A DNA stretch of 32,973 bases, from the NCBI GenBank assembly GCA_031265585.1, contig JAISCL010000208.1, positions 1 to 32,973 on the forward strand, given 5' to 3'. The notes beneath the pieces are model-generated. The model ran no database searches and was not told where the DNA came from. It worked only from the letters and a program-made list of their open reading frames with translations. Shown here piece by piece: positions 25,370 through 32,973 of this stretch. The translations under genes and the position numbers were made by a program. Positions within the stretch are counted from its first letter, which is position 1; every line of letters starts with the position of its first letter. This DNA comes from Tannerella sp. (GTDB lineage Bacteria > Bacteroidota > Bacteroidia > Bacteroidales > Tannerellaceae).

Positions 25370-25788
25370 GACTTGTCAACTTTCCATTTTCTTTTCCATT
25401 CGGCATAAAACTCAGGCGTCGAGACTTCAAAGACGCCTTCACACGTAACAAACAGCTGTACGGTCGACGCTTTCAGCACCAGTTCGCCGTCACGTTCACG
25501 CACAACCGTATAGTCAAACATCAGCTTGGCCCCGCGGCAGGGCTTATACGTTGTCGTGACAAGCAGGACGTCCCCCCTTCCCGCCGCCTTTTTATAGGCA
25601 AGATGCAGGTCTGCGATCGGGGCGACGTAGCCGTTGCGGTAGATATCCATATATTCAAGCCCGAATTTTGTACCGAACGCTTCCCTCCCTTCTTCGAGGT
25701 ATTTCACAAAATGACCGTGCCACACCATTTGAATGGAATCCACATCAAAAAAGGGCACCCGGATGCGAATCGTATCGGTCGGTATCAT
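25366..25788 (-). CDS. Acyl-ACP/CoA thioesterase, 4HBT hot-dog family
   Basis: 140 residues when started at the ATG at 25786-25788 (MIPTDTIRIRVPFFD). This start makes a four-base ATGA overlap with the preceding stop, matching the other junctions. An ATG ten codons upstream would give a 34-base overlap and is less likely. The motif FFDVDSIQMVWHGHFVKYLEEGREAF is the YbgC/FadM-type active-site segment (Asp, His-Gly-His, Glu). Likely releases or edits the acyl chain of the cluster's ACP; such thioesterases are common members of flexirubin/aryl polyene loci. Confidence 0.86.
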   Translation of the reverse strand: MIPTDTIRIRVPFFDVDSIQMVWHGHFVKYLEEGREAFGTKFGLEYMDIYRNGYVAPIADLHLAYKKAAGRGDVLLVTTTYKPCRGAKLMFDYTVVRERDGELVLKASTVQLFVTCEGVFEVSTPEFYAEWKRKWKVDKS

Positions 25789-26210
25789 GACGGTTTGATA
25801 AAAATTTTCATCCGGCACCGGGCGGCGACCTCGCCGTTCACTTTTGTTTCCGCAGCAAGAAGGGAAACGCCCAGCGCCTCGGAGATCATACAGATATGCG
25901 TATGCAATTCGTCTCCGGCATGTGGCAGGAAATGGATACGGAACTTTTTCACTTCAGCTATATAACCAAGCGGAGCCGGCTCGTTTCCCACTTTTGCCTT
26001 ATAACCGGCATAAGCCGATGCGGACTGTGCAATATGTTCTATCAGGCCCGGCTCCGTCAGACAGCCATCGCTGCAAAACAAATGATCCTCCGGAACGGTC
26101 AGCCCCGTGTCCGCCTCCGAGCCGGTCGCCCCGTACAGCGTATCGACCAGGATCACCGGATCGCGTTGCGGGATCAGTTCCTTTATGCCTTCGCCTCTAA
26201 TTTCCGCCAT
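25785..26210 (-). CDS. Dehydratase-like hot-dog protein (ApeP/FabA-like)
   Basis: 141 residues. It opens with LIPQRDPVILVDTLYG and has TEPGLIEHIAQSASAYAGYKA on the central helix, then GYIAEVKKFRIHFLP, the pattern of ApeP-type dehydratases. The HFPG motif of FabZ is absent, so the catalytic residues differ or the subunit acts with the FabZ-like protein encoded two genes downstream. The gene lies 8 bases after the ACP gene and overlaps the thioesterase start by four bases, which supports a shared pathway. Confidence 0.83.
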   Translation of the reverse strand: MAEIRGEGIKELIPQRDPVILVDTLYGATGSEADTGLTVPEDHLFCSDGCLTEPGLIEHIAQSASAYAGYKAKVGNEPAPLGYIAEVKKFRIHFLPHAGDELHTHICMISEALGVSLLAAETKVNGEVAARCRMKIFIKPS

Positions 26211-26218
26211 AGCTGTTT

Positions 26219-26461
26219 TTACTTCATACGGTCATGAACAAAATCATACAGCGACCCGAAGGTCTGAATGCTTGCCACCTCCGTACCTTTAATACTGACA
26301 CCAAACGTGTCTTCAATTAACGCAACCAGATCAACAAGGCTCAAACTGTCAAGCTGCAATGTTTTCTTAATATTAGCATCCGATGTGATTTCGCTGACTT
26401 CCACTTCAAATTCGTCTGCCAGCACTTTGTTTATCTTTTCTATTAATTCCTGTTTTTCCAT
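26219..26461 (-). CDS. Acyl carrier protein of the lipid-pigment locus
   Basis: 80 residues, acidic and helical, with the phosphopantetheine site LQLDSLSLVDLVALIE (Ser39 in Asp-Ser-Leu). It is distinct from the primary AcpP in sequence style and carries the growing chain between the operon's ketosynthase and dehydratases. It lies 54 bases after the ketosynthase gene and 8 bases before the ApeP-like gene. It needs a 4'-phosphopantetheinyl transferase, none of which is in the window. Confidence 0.93.
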   Translation of the reverse strand: MEKQELIEKINKVLADEFEVEVSEITSDANIKKTLQLDSLSLVDLVALIEDTFGVSIKGTEVASIQTFGSLYDFVHDRMK

Positions 26462-26515
26462 CGATATTGTTTTTATTTATTATTATTCTTTCTCTCAAAA
26501 TAGCTTCGCTCCGGG

Positions 26516-27736
26516 TTATAAATTCTTTACAATAAGTGTAGAATTGGTTCCTCCGAATCCAAAAGAATTGGACAGGAACATATCAAAATGTTTTTCTACC
26601 CGCCCGGCAGGTATGTTCAGTTTTTCCGATGCCTCGTCCGGATGCTCGAAGTTCAGGTTCGGAGCGATAAAATCATGCTTCATCATCAGGGTAGAATAGA
26701 TGATTTCGCTGGCTCCCGCCATCCACATTTCATGCCCCGTCTGCGACTTTGTCGAAGTGACCTCCGGCTTATAGTCACCGAATACCGAATCTATGGCACG
26801 CGCCTCATTCCGGTCTCCTACCGGAGTAGAGGTGGCATGTGCGTTAATATATCCGATCCGGCGTATATCCACACCGGATGCACGGATCGCCATCTGAAGC
26901 GAACGGGCGGGGCCGTCTACATTCGGCACTGAAATATGATCGCCGTTGGATGAAAAACCGTATCCCAGCACTTCGGCCAGGATGGGAGCGCCCCGCTTTA
27001 CGGCCGTTTCATAGTCTTCAATAATAACCGTGGCGGCGCCACCTCCCGGAACCAGTCCGTCGCGGTCGCGGTCAAAAGGACGCGAAGCCTTCGCCGGTTC
27101 ATTTTCACGGACAGAAAAGGCGCTTATCCCGTCAAAACTGCCGATCGAAAAGGGATTCACTTCCTGCGCCCCGCCACAGATCACAATATCCTGCAACCCG
27201 TTCCGTATCAATAAAGCGCCCAGTCCGATGGCATGGGAACCGCTTGCACAGGCGGCCGAAACCGTCATATTCATCCCCTTCAATTTGAACAGGCAGGAAA
27301 GATTCATCGTCACGGTAGAATTCATCGACTGGAAGATCGCTCCCGACCCGATCAGCGTCGTATCTTTCTTTTCGCGCATCGTGTCGACGCTTTTCACGAC
27401 GGCATCGGCGCTACTGTCATTTCCATAAAAAACGCCGACTTCATGCGAATCCAGATAATCCTGATCCAGTCCGGCATTCGCCAGCGCCTCGGCAGTCGCC
27501 ACATACGCATACTTGGCCTGCTCCGGCATGAAAACACGCTGATTCCGGCTCAAAATACCTTTCAAATCGGGAAGATCCAGCGCGGCTGTCAATGCCGAAC
27601 GAAACCCCATCTCCTTACGGGCAGGGTCAAAAACAATCCCCGACTTGCCGTTGTACAACGATTCCCGAACTTCCGCAATGTTTTTTCCCAAACAGGAATA
27701 TATTCCCATTCCCGTTATAACAACTCTTTTATTCAT
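26516..27736 (-). CDS. Beta-ketoacyl-ACP synthase of FabF/ApeO type
   Basis: 406 residues from the ATG at 27734-27736 (MNKRVVITGMG), which has a GATGAGAGA ribosome-binding stretch; a longer frame to 27787 would run into the preceding gene. The catalytic triad is intact: Cys163 in TVSAACASGSHAIG, His300 in NAHATSTPVGD and His335 in KSQTGHEMWMAGASE. It condenses malonyl-ACP with the growing acyl chain. Usual FabF residues are slightly changed (NAHATS instead of NAHGTS; HEMWMAGA instead of HxxGAAG), as in secondary-metabolite ketosynthases. No chain-length-factor homologue follows it, unlike full aryl polyene clusters. Confidence 0.93.
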   Translation of the reverse strand: MNKRVVITGMGIYSCLGKNIAEVRESLYNGKSGIVFDPARKEMGFRSALTAALDLPDLKGILSRNQRVFMPEQAKYAYVATAEALANAGLDQDYLDSHEVGVFYGNDSSADAVVKSVDTMREKKDTTLIGSGAIFQSMNSTVTMNLSCLFKLKGMNMTVSAACASGSHAIGLGALLIRNGLQDIVICGGAQEVNPFSIGSFDGISAFSVRENEPAKASRPFDRDRDGLVPGGGAATVIIEDYETAVKRGAPILAEVLGYGFSSNGDHISVPNVDGPARSLQMAIRASGVDIRRIGYINAHATSTPVGDRNEARAIDSVFGDYKPEVTSTKSQTGHEMWMAGASEIIYSTLMMKHDFIAPNLNFEHPDEASEKLNIPAGRVEKHFDMFLSNSFGFGGTNSTLIVKNL

Positions 27737-27752
27737 TCTCTCATCTTTTTTT

Positions 27753-28541
27753 TTAATAGTTATGCATTTCATAATTCCGGTCGTCATAGAAAAGCAGCCC
27801 CCACAGCAGGGACAGCAGGCCGCGCCTGTCGTCGTCCGTCAGCGTGATGGGGAATGTCATCTTTGCGCCCATGCTGAGGGAATGAAACATCCCCCTGTCG
27901 CGCATGACCTGCAGCGACTGCCCGCTGTGCGTGACGGACATTTCGGTACGGGAGGCGATTCCCATGTTAAAGCCGTATTCAACCGTCAAGGCGAAGAAGG
28001 AAAGGAGATAAATATCCACGCCGGCGGAGGGTATGAAGGAGAGCCGCGGATTGACGGCGTCCTGCGTACCGGTGTAGCTGTTCTGTCCCGACCCCGACGA
28101 GCCGCCGAACGTGCGCCGTTGCGTACGCTCGCCCCAGTTCAGTTCGGTCGCAGCCGAAAGGTAGGGCTGAACGGGGAAGTCCGGGTCCAGGAAATAGCGT
28201 CTTGCCCCCGTGCGTGCGCCTTCCATCGAGCGGTGGCCATCCCCGTACCTCATGTCCGTCCGGAAATAGCCGCCCGTCAGGCTCCATTTGTCCCGGAGGT
28301 AATATTCTCCCATCAGGGCGAAGGCCGAACTGCCTTTGCCGATCGAGGCGCCGTTCGAGCGATGCGTCAGGACGGGCCTGTCGAGCAGGTCGCCGGTATA
28401 GCGCAACGCCCACCGCCGGTCGCTGTCCTGCCCGCGCAGTCCGCCGACCGTCGCAAGCGTCAGCAGGACGGTGAACACCCGGCGCGGCAGGCAAGCACCT
28501 CCCCGTCCCCGGTGTTCTTTATACCTTTCTTTTTCTTTCAT
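27753..28541 (-). CDS. Predicted outer-membrane beta-barrel protein of the lipid locus
   Basis: 262 residues. An N-terminal basic segment and signal peptide (VFTVLLTLATVGGLRGQ) are followed by alternating amphipathic strands rich in Tyr, Arg and Gly (RWALRYTGDL, FALMGEYYLRDKWSLTGGYF, FALTVEYGFNMG). These suggest a small barrel of about eight to ten strands. No family is recognised. It lies between the acyltransferase (3-base gap) and ketosynthase (16-base gap) genes, so it probably helps place or anchor the product at the outer membrane; that role is inferred from position only. Confidence 0.72.
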   Translation of the reverse strand: MKEKERYKEHRGRGGACLPRRVFTVLLTLATVGGLRGQDSDRRWALRYTGDLLDRPVLTHRSNGASIGKGSSAFALMGEYYLRDKWSLTGGYFRTDMRYGDGHRSMEGARTGARRYFLDPDFPVQPYLSAATELNWGERTQRRTFGGSSGSGQNSYTGTQDAVNPRLSFIPSAGVDIYLLSFFALTVEYGFNMGIASRTEMSVTHSGQSLQVMRDRGMFHSLSMGAKMTFPITLTDDDRRGLLSLLWGLLFYDDRNYEMHNY

Positions 28542-28544
28542 ATA

Positions 28545-29915
28545 TTAGTCTACTATCATATTTAACCGTTCATAAATCGCCGTACGCAGCGCTCTCAATT
28601 CGCTGATCCGGTCCGTTCCATCCTTCCCGGTTCTGCCGGCGCGACGAAAACGTATATCCTGCAATGTCCGGACAGCATATTTCCGGTAATGCCAGGCAAA
28701 AAGACCCAGATACGGCAACAGCAATACATAAACAACGGCCACAGCAACATTCACATATACCCAGGCCAACACAAACGTGAGCGTGTACAGCGCCGGTATT
28801 GTTATCAATACGCTCATCCCGAAAAGGAAAGAGTTGTGAAACATCTTATCCTTCATGCGGCGCGTAATAAGTCCGGGCGCTTTGTAAATGATTATATTTG
28901 GCCACAAAGACAGCAACCACGCCGGCAACAGGGCGAACAGGGCGACAGCCGATACAACAATCATACCCCGGCCCGGGCTACGGTCAAACTGCTCATCCCG
29001 TATATGCAACCTTTTCAGTTCCTCCTCCAGCCGGAGCGCGTCGTCGCAGATCTGCCGGACAAACGCTTCATCCTTCGCTTTCGCATCCTTCAACGCCTCG
29101 AAAAAAGCGCGGTCGGAAAGCAGTTTATCCGGCAGAAAACCGGCCTTATAGCCATGCTTCGCTGCATACTTCCGTCCGTACGTGTCGCGCAGGAAATCAA
29201 TCGCGCCGTAATTGTCAAGGTCTGTGATATTCAGCATCATCCCCGCAATCTGCTCCCTCACAATCGCATTTACCTGCCGCTGAGCCGTCCGGGGTTTGCT
29301 TTTATAAAGCTCGTAATAAGGCTTTATCGAAACAGGCGTACCGAACTTAATAAGCACCTCTTTTTGAATATCAAAATAATCGGAATAATGGTTACAGCTG
29401 GGAAGTATAAATATTTCCGTCCGGAAATCATCAATTTCCGCCGCCTCGAAAGCCATCTTCGTATATCCGAAAGAGAAATCCCCCAGCCAGCGCTTATCCT
29501 GATGCCCGCTTTCCGGATAGATCAGAATCGTCCGCCCGCTCACAAGTTCTTTCTCCGAAAGATAAAAACTCTCCTTATTTTTACCCAGCGACTCTTCGCC
29601 TTCAAAGTCCAGCCGGTAGACAGGCAGCAGGCCCATCTTCCGCAAAAGGAAGCTAATCACCGGATGCACGCCAAAAACGTCCGCACGCACCAGCACATTC
29701 AGTTTTCTGTCTCTGAAGGCAAAAAGAACGGCCAGCGGGTCGCTCAGGCAATTCTGATGATTCGAAACAATCAGGACAGGCGTGCCGTCCGGAGGTATAT
29801 TCTCCGTACCGGCACGATAGACCTTCCTGTAAAAAAAACGGTCATGCACCCAGCGCAGATACGCCCGGAACGAACGGTATATCAATCCTTGCCTGCTTTT
29901 TCCCTCTTTCACCAC
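28545..29915 (-). CDS. PlsC-family glycerol/lipid acyltransferase, first gene of the lipid-pigment operon
   Basis: 456 residues. The acyltransferase core is at about 35-210. The block SNHQNCLSDPLAVLF is the catalytic NHx5D-type motif of Bacteroidota PlsC homologues, and IYPESGHQDKRWLGDFSFGY corresponds to the second (FPEG-like) motif. Two or more membrane helices lie toward the C-terminus (VVSAVALFALLPAWLLSL, FVLAWVYVNVAVAVVYVLLL). It transfers an acyl chain, perhaps that made by the downstream ketosynthase/ACP pathway, to a lipid acceptor. Its extra C-terminal membrane region makes it longer than simple PlsC. The -7 promoter element upstream makes it the first gene of the unit. Confidence 0.87.
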   Translation of the reverse strand: MVKEGKSRQGLIYRSFRAYLRWVHDRFFYRKVYRAGTENIPPDGTPVLIVSNHQNCLSDPLAVLFAFRDRKLNVLVRADVFGVHPVISFLLRKMGLLPVYRLDFEGEESLGKNKESFYLSEKELVSGRTILIYPESGHQDKRWLGDFSFGYTKMAFEAAEIDDFRTEIFILPSCNHYSDYFDIQKEVLIKFGTPVSIKPYYELYKSKPRTAQRQVNAIVREQIAGMMLNITDLDNYGAIDFLRDTYGRKYAAKHGYKAGFLPDKLLSDRAFFEALKDAKAKDEAFVRQICDDALRLEEELKRLHIRDEQFDRSPGRGMIVVSAVALFALLPAWLLSLWPNIIIYKAPGLITRRMKDKMFHNSFLFGMSVLITIPALYTLTFVLAWVYVNVAVAVVYVLLLPYLGLFAWHYRKYAVRTLQDIRFRRAGRTGKDGTDRISELRALRTAIYERLNMIVD

Positions 29916-29941
29916 TACTTAAATTTTTACCAAAATGACTG

Positions 29942-29949
29942 CAAAGGTA
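29942..29949 (-). promoter_or_regulatory. -7 promoter element for the lipid-pigment operon
   Basis: Minus-strand TACCTTTG fits TAnnTTTG and lies 27-34 bases before the acyltransferase ATG. No -33 TTTG is found at 17-23 bases (the nearest is 33 away), so activity may depend on an activator or be weak. Confidence 0.55.
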
Positions 29950-30017
29950 TATATATTTAAAAAAAAAACTACTATTTCGGGACAAAATAAGGACTTCCAC
30001 CCTGCGGATTTTGAAAA

Positions 30018-30051
30018 ATAGACGAAACGGGACAGGGAATAGACGAAACAG
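30018..30051. repeat. Direct repeat ATAGACGAAAC, 21 bp apart, in divergent promoter region
   Basis: ATAGACGAAAC begins at 30018 and again at 30039, exactly two helical turns apart, between the divergent lipid operon and ffh. This suits a dimeric regulator site, but no regulator is identified. Confidence 0.45.
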
Positions 30052-30167
30052 GGTTTTACCTAATTTAAAGAAATGTCCATCAGATAATTATAGAGGGATC
30101 ATATTCCCGAATCCACCTGCCGATAACCCCGCTGTTTACGTTTTTTTCATCATTAACGCACAACGAA

Positions 30168-30200
30168 TTTGCGATATTGCACCATTTTTCATTACCTTTG
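30168..30200 (+). promoter_or_regulatory. Promoter of ffh
   Basis: TTTG (30168-30171) and TACCTTTG (30193-30200) match the -33 and -7 elements with a 21-base spacer. The predicted start near 30207 gives a leader of about 15 bases to the ATG at 30222. An earlier in-frame ATG at 30177 lies inside the promoter and is not the start. Confidence 0.82.
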
Positions 30201-30221
30201 CCCCAAAAATCCAGAATAATT

Positions 30222-31547
30222 ATGTTTGAGAATTTAAGTGAAAGACTTGAACGATCGTTCAAACTGTTAAGGGGTGAAGGCAGAATTACCGAATTAAATG
30301 TTGCGGAGACGCTTAAAGACGTGCGTCGCGCTCTGCTGGACGCCGATGTTAATTACAAGGTAGCGAAAAACTTCACCGATACGGTCAGGGACAAGGCCAT
30401 GGGACAAAACGTACTTTCGTCGGTAAAGCCCAGCCAGCTAATGGTCAAAATTGTACATGACGAACTGACCGCACTCATGGGAGGCGCTACCGCCGATATT
30501 AACCTGAAAGGCTCGCCGGTTGTCATACTGATGTCCGGGCTTCAGGGTTCCGGTAAAACGACGTTCTCCGGCAAGCTTGCCTATATGCTCAAAAGCAAAA
30601 AGAGTAAAAATCCGCTGTTAGTCGCCTGCGACGTATACCGCCCGGCAGCGATAGAACAGCTACGCATACTCGGCGGACAAACCGGAATATCCGTTTATTC
30701 CGAGGAAGGGAATAAAAATCCCGTCGAGATCGCCCGTCATGCCATCGACGAAGCGAGAAAATTAGGGAAAGACCTCGTGATCATTGATACCGCAGGACGC
30801 CTGGCCGTAGACGAACAAATGATGCAGGAGATCGCCGCAATCAAAAATGCCGTCAATCCGCACGAAATATTGTTTGTCGTCGATTCCATGACCGGACAGG
30901 ACGCCGTCAACACGGCAAAAGAATTTAACGACCGTCTGGACTTCGACGGAGTCGTACTGACCAAACTTGACGGCGATACACGTGGCGGAGCGGCATTATC
31001 CATACGTACCGTTGTAGACAAACCGATCAAGTTTATCGGTACCGGAGAAAAAATGGACGCGCTGGATGTATTTCATCCCGAACGCATGGCCGACCGGATC
31101 CTGGGAATGGGTGATATCATCTCCCTGGTAGAACGCGCACAGGAACAGTACGACGAAGAAGAAGCCAAACGCATCCAGAAAAGATTGGCCAAAAACCAAT
31201 TCGACTTCAACGACTTCATGGGACAAATCCGGCAAGTCAAAAAAATGGGGAACATAAAAGACCTTGCTTCCATGATACCGGGAGTCAGTAAAATGATGAA
31301 AAACATAGAGGTGGATGAAAATGCCTTCAAAGCCATTGAAGCAATCATACAGTCAATGACCCCCGGCGAACGCAGCAATCCGGCTATACTGAACGGTTCA
31401 CGCCGCCAGCGCATTGCACAGGGAAGCGGCACAACCGCGCAGGAAGTCAACAAACTGTTAAAGCAGTTTGATGAGACGCGCAAAATGATGCGCATGGTCA
31501 CCACCTCCTCCAAAGGAAATAATCGGATGCCTGTGTTCAGAAAATAA
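30222..31547 (+). CDS. ffh: Signal recognition particle GTPase Ffh
   Basis: The protein subunit of the SRP, which binds signal sequences on ribosomes and docks with FtsY. 441 residues, normal length, starting [10 protein letters not shown]. The N domain (about 1-90) is followed by the GTPase domain with G1 GLQGSGKTT (106-114), [16 protein letters not shown] (189-193) and TKLDGD (247-252). The methionine-rich M domain for signal-peptide and 4.5S RNA binding follows ([34 protein letters not shown]). It has its own promoter, and folD follows 25 bases downstream. Confidence 0.98.
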   Translation: MFENLSERLERSFKLLRGEGRITELNVAETLKDVRRALLDADVNYKVAKNFTDTVRDKAMGQNVLSSVKPSQLMVKIVHDELTALMGGATADINLKGSPVVILMSGLQGSGKTTFSGKLAYMLKSKKSKNPLLVACDVYRPAAIEQLRILGGQTGISVYSEEGNKNPVEIARHAIDEARKLGKDLVIIDTAGRLAVDEQMMQEIAAIKNAVNPHEILFVVDSMTGQDAVNTAKEFNDRLDFDGVVLTKLDGDTRGGAALSIRTVVDKPIKFIGTGEKMDALDVFHPERMADRILGMGDIISLVERAQEQYDEEEAKRIQKRLAKNQFDFNDFMGQIRQVKKMGNIKDLASMIPGVSKMMKNIEVDENAFKAIEAIIQSMTPGERSNPAILNGSRRQRIAQGSGTTAQEVNKLLKQFDETRKMMRMVTTSSKGNNRMPVFRK

Positions 31548-31572
31548 GTATTCATTTAAACCGTCACCAGTC

Positions 31573-32469
31573 ATGGCAGAACTACCCTATAAAATCATAG
31601 ACGGCAAAGCAGTAGCCGCAAAAATAAAAAAAGAAATAGCCGACGAAGTCGCCTGCCTGAAAAAAGAAGGCAGAAAAACCCCTCATCTCGCAGCGATACT
31701 CGTCGGGCACGACGGAGGAAGCGAAACGTATGTGGCCAGTAAAGTGCGCACCTGTGAAGAACTTGGATTCGAATCAAGCCTGATCAGATATGAAGACGAT
31801 GTTACGGAAGAAGAACTCCTGATGAAGGTGGAAGAACTCAACAACGATGACGGCATCGACGGTTTTATCGTACAGTTACCGCTACCGTCCCGTATCTCCT
31901 CACAAAAAATAATTGAATCCATAGACTACCGTAAAGACGTCGACGGATTCCATCCCATCAACGTCGGGCGTCTCGCTCTCGGACTGCCCTGCTTCAAGTC
32001 GGCAACGCCTGCAGGAATAACCGAACTTTTAAAACATTACGAAATAGAGACAAAAGGCAAACATTGCGTCATACTGGGAAGAAGCAATATCGTCGGGAAA
32101 CCGGCTGCCATGCTTATGATGCAAAAGTCATCTCCCGGAGACTGCACGGTTACCGTTTGTCACAGCCATTCCGAAAACCTGAAGGAAATGTGCCGCAAAG
32201 CCGATATCATCATCGCAGCATTAGGCGTCCCCGAATTTGTAAAGGCCGAAATGGTAAAAGACGGAGCCGTCGTCATCGACGTCGGCACAACACGATTACC
32301 AAGCAGTGTCACAAAAAGCGGATACAAGCTAACGGGCGATGTGGCATTCAACGAAGTAGCCCCAAAATGCAGTTATATCACACCGGTTCCCGGCGGTGTA
32401 GGCCCGATGACAATCGTATCCCTGATGCAAAATACCCTGCTTGCTGCAAAAAACGGGATTTATAAATAA
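31573..32469 (+). CDS. folD: Bifunctional methylenetetrahydrofolate dehydrogenase/methenyltetrahydrofolate cyclohydrolase
   Basis: Interconverts 5,10-methylene-THF and 10-formyl-THF in one-carbon metabolism. 298 residues, normal for FolD. Tyr53 and Lys57 in [18 protein letters not shown] are the catalytic pair. Further signatures are [23 protein letters not shown], the Rossmann loop [14 protein letters not shown] and [12 protein letters not shown] at the C-terminus. Starts at the ATG at 31573-31575, 25 bases after ffh, so the two are probably co-transcribed. Confidence 0.98.
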   Translation: MAELPYKIIDGKAVAAKIKKEIADEVACLKKEGRKTPHLAAILVGHDGGSETYVASKVRTCEELGFESSLIRYEDDVTEEELLMKVEELNNDDGIDGFIVQLPLPSRISSQKIIESIDYRKDVDGFHPINVGRLALGLPCFKSATPAGITELLKHYEIETKGKHCVILGRSNIVGKPAAMLMMQKSSPGDCTVTVCHSHSENLKEMCRKADIIIAALGVPEFVKAEMVKDGAVVIDVGTTRLPSSVTKSGYKLTGDVAFNEVAPKCSYITPVPGGVGPMTIVSLMQNTLLAAKNGIYK

Positions 32470-32484
32470 TTTTTTCACAACCTG

Positions 32485-32514
32485 TTTGTGGAATAAAAAA
32501 AATCGCTATCTTTG
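32485..32514 (+). promoter_or_regulatory. Promoter of tRNA-His
   Basis: TTTG (32485-32488) and TATCTTTG (32507-32514) with an 18-base spacer form a strong Bacteroidota promoter. Transcription would start about 65 bases before the tRNA. Confidence 0.82.
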
Positions 32515-32584
32515 CAGCGCATTTTAAGAAACGGGTCACCGGTAAAAATTTCATGAACTATTTTTTTACGAACCTGATTTATAT

Positions 32585-32659
32585 GGTGTTTGTAGCTCAG
32601 TTGGTTAGAGCATCGGATTGTGGTTCCGAGGGTCGTGGGTTCGAATCCCATCATACACC
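32585..32659 (+). tRNA. tRNA-His (anticodon GTG)
   Basis: Cloverleaf is evident: D-arm GCTC/GAGC, anticodon stem TCGGA/TCCGA with loop TTGTGGT (anticodon GTG), and T-arm with TTCGAAT loop. The extra 5' G (-1) at 32585 opposite discriminator C73 at 32659 is the tRNA-His identity mark. CCA is not encoded. The acceptor stem (GTGTTTG with CATACAC) has one T-T mismatch at pair 5-68. Confidence 0.95.
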
Positions 32660-32687
32660 CCCCTTTTTTTAAACAAACAAAAGAAAG

Positions 32688-32718
32688 TCCTGCAAAATAT
32701 GTTTTTGCAGGATTTTCT
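32688..32718 (+). terminator. Intrinsic terminator after tRNA-His
   Basis: TCCTGCAAAA (32688-32697) and TTTTGCAGGA (32703-32712) form a perfect 10-bp stem with a 5-base loop, followed by TTTTCT. It separates the tRNA unit from the following gene. Confidence 0.85.
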
Positions 32719-32758
32719 ATCAGAGACCATCGATTACCATAAAAACAGAGGATACTCT

Positions 32759-32869
32759 ATGAGTAAAGAAAAAAATATTACGAATACGGAAAAGGGAGAT
32801 CTCTCGGATCAGTTTAGCCGGTTGTATGAAAAATACGCACCCAGAATGATTTTTGGCATTGCTAATTAA
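32759..32869 (+). pseudogene. 5' fragment of an ECF-type RNA polymerase sigma factor gene, interrupted by an IS
   Basis: The frame from the ATG at 32759-32761 reads a polar start (MSKEKNITN), then DQFSRLYEKYAPRMIF, which matches the N-terminal opening of ECF sigma-70 region 2. It then stops after only 36 residues. The break falls where an IS1-like end (GGCATTGCTAATTAA, from 32855) begins, so the last codons (GIAN) are contributed by the element. Whether the rest of the sigma gene lies beyond the right edge cannot be seen. The gene is preceded by AGAGG as a possible ribosome-binding site. Alternative: a short unrelated reading frame. Confidence 0.65.
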
Positions 32870-32973
32870 ATATATATTCGTATCTTTGCAAAAAAATACA
32901 CAAAATGAAATGTCCGAAATGTTCATGTAAACAAAGTGTTAAGTCAGGTAAAATCAAAGGGAAACAACGCTAT
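32855..32973 (+). mobile_element. Left end of an IS1-family insertion sequence (continues past the window)
   Basis: The element begins with GGCATTGCTAATTAA, which resembles IS1-type ends (GG...TGCT). It contains its own -7 box TATCTTTG (32881-32888) 17 bases before the transposase ATG. The right end and target duplication are outside the window. Confidence 0.6.
32905..32973 (+). CDS. IS1-family transposase, N-terminal fragment cut by the window edge
   Basis: 23 codons are present. The reading MKCPKCSCKQSVKSGKIKGK, then QRY, has the N-terminal zinc-finger pattern CPKC and the SGKxKGKQRY block of IS1-family transposases in Bacteroidota. The frame continues past the edge. A -7-like TATCTTTG lies just upstream inside the element. 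Confidence 0.75.
   Translation, partial: MKCPKCSCKQSVKSGKIKGKQRY

Overview
The window looks like a chromosomal segment of a Bacteroidales bacterium (phylum Bacteroidota). Several signs agree. Promoters of the Bacteroidota type (-33 TTTG, -7 TAnnTTTG) sit at the expected distance before ffh, lysS, the thiamine operon and the tRNA gene. There is a carboxypeptidase-D-like/TonB-dependent receptor, a DUF6261-type protein, and large secreted proteins, one of them with a C-terminus resembling type IX secretion sorting domains. The genus cannot be fixed from the sequence alone; something near Tannerellaceae is a guess.

Layout, left to right. (1) 1-5157, minus strand: a very large secreted protein with FG-GAP (VCBS) repeats that runs off the left edge, preceded by a small secreted protein. 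It is open over all 1510 codons present. (2) 5158-6113: intergenic DNA with palindromic and direct repeats, a MITE-like element with perfect 16-bp inverted ends, and a hairpin. (3) 6114-10125, minus: a beta-helix putative surface lipoprotein and its TonB-dependent receptor. (4) 10291-11975, minus: a thiamine salvage operon tenA-thiD under a complete TPP riboswitch, with an intrinsic terminator and a well-formed promoter. (5) 11990-15939, minus: a housekeeping operon lysS-gpsA-pgi with its own promoter. (6) 16100-20202, minus: a large repeat-rich secreted protein and a DUF6261-like protein with an Ig-like tail. The latter is preceded by a roughly 700-nt leader holding eight tandem 42-bp units, each able to fold into a hairpin.

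(7) 21001-29915, minus: a compact nine-gene operon resembling aryl polyene/flexirubin-type lipid-pigment loci. In transcription order it encodes an acyltransferase, an outer-membrane barrel protein, a ketosynthase, an acyl carrier protein, two hot-dog dehydratase-like proteins flanking a thioesterase, an MMPL/RND exporter and a CrtI-like FAD oxidoreductase. Four consecutive junctions are ATGA overlaps. No ketoreductase, chain-length factor, ligase or ammonia-lyase is present, so it is a reduced version that would have to borrow FabG and starter units from elsewhere. (8) 30168-32659, plus: ffh, folD and tRNA-His(GTG), divergent from the lipid operon. (9) 32759-32973, plus: the first codons of an ECF-like sigma factor gene, apparently broken by an IS1-family element whose transposase continues past the right edge.

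The most unusual items are the reduced aryl-polyene-like operon, the hairpin tandem array in the leader of the DUF6261-like gene, the disrupted sigma factor, and the duplicated module of the giant surface protein. No CRISPR array, rRNA or phage module was seen.
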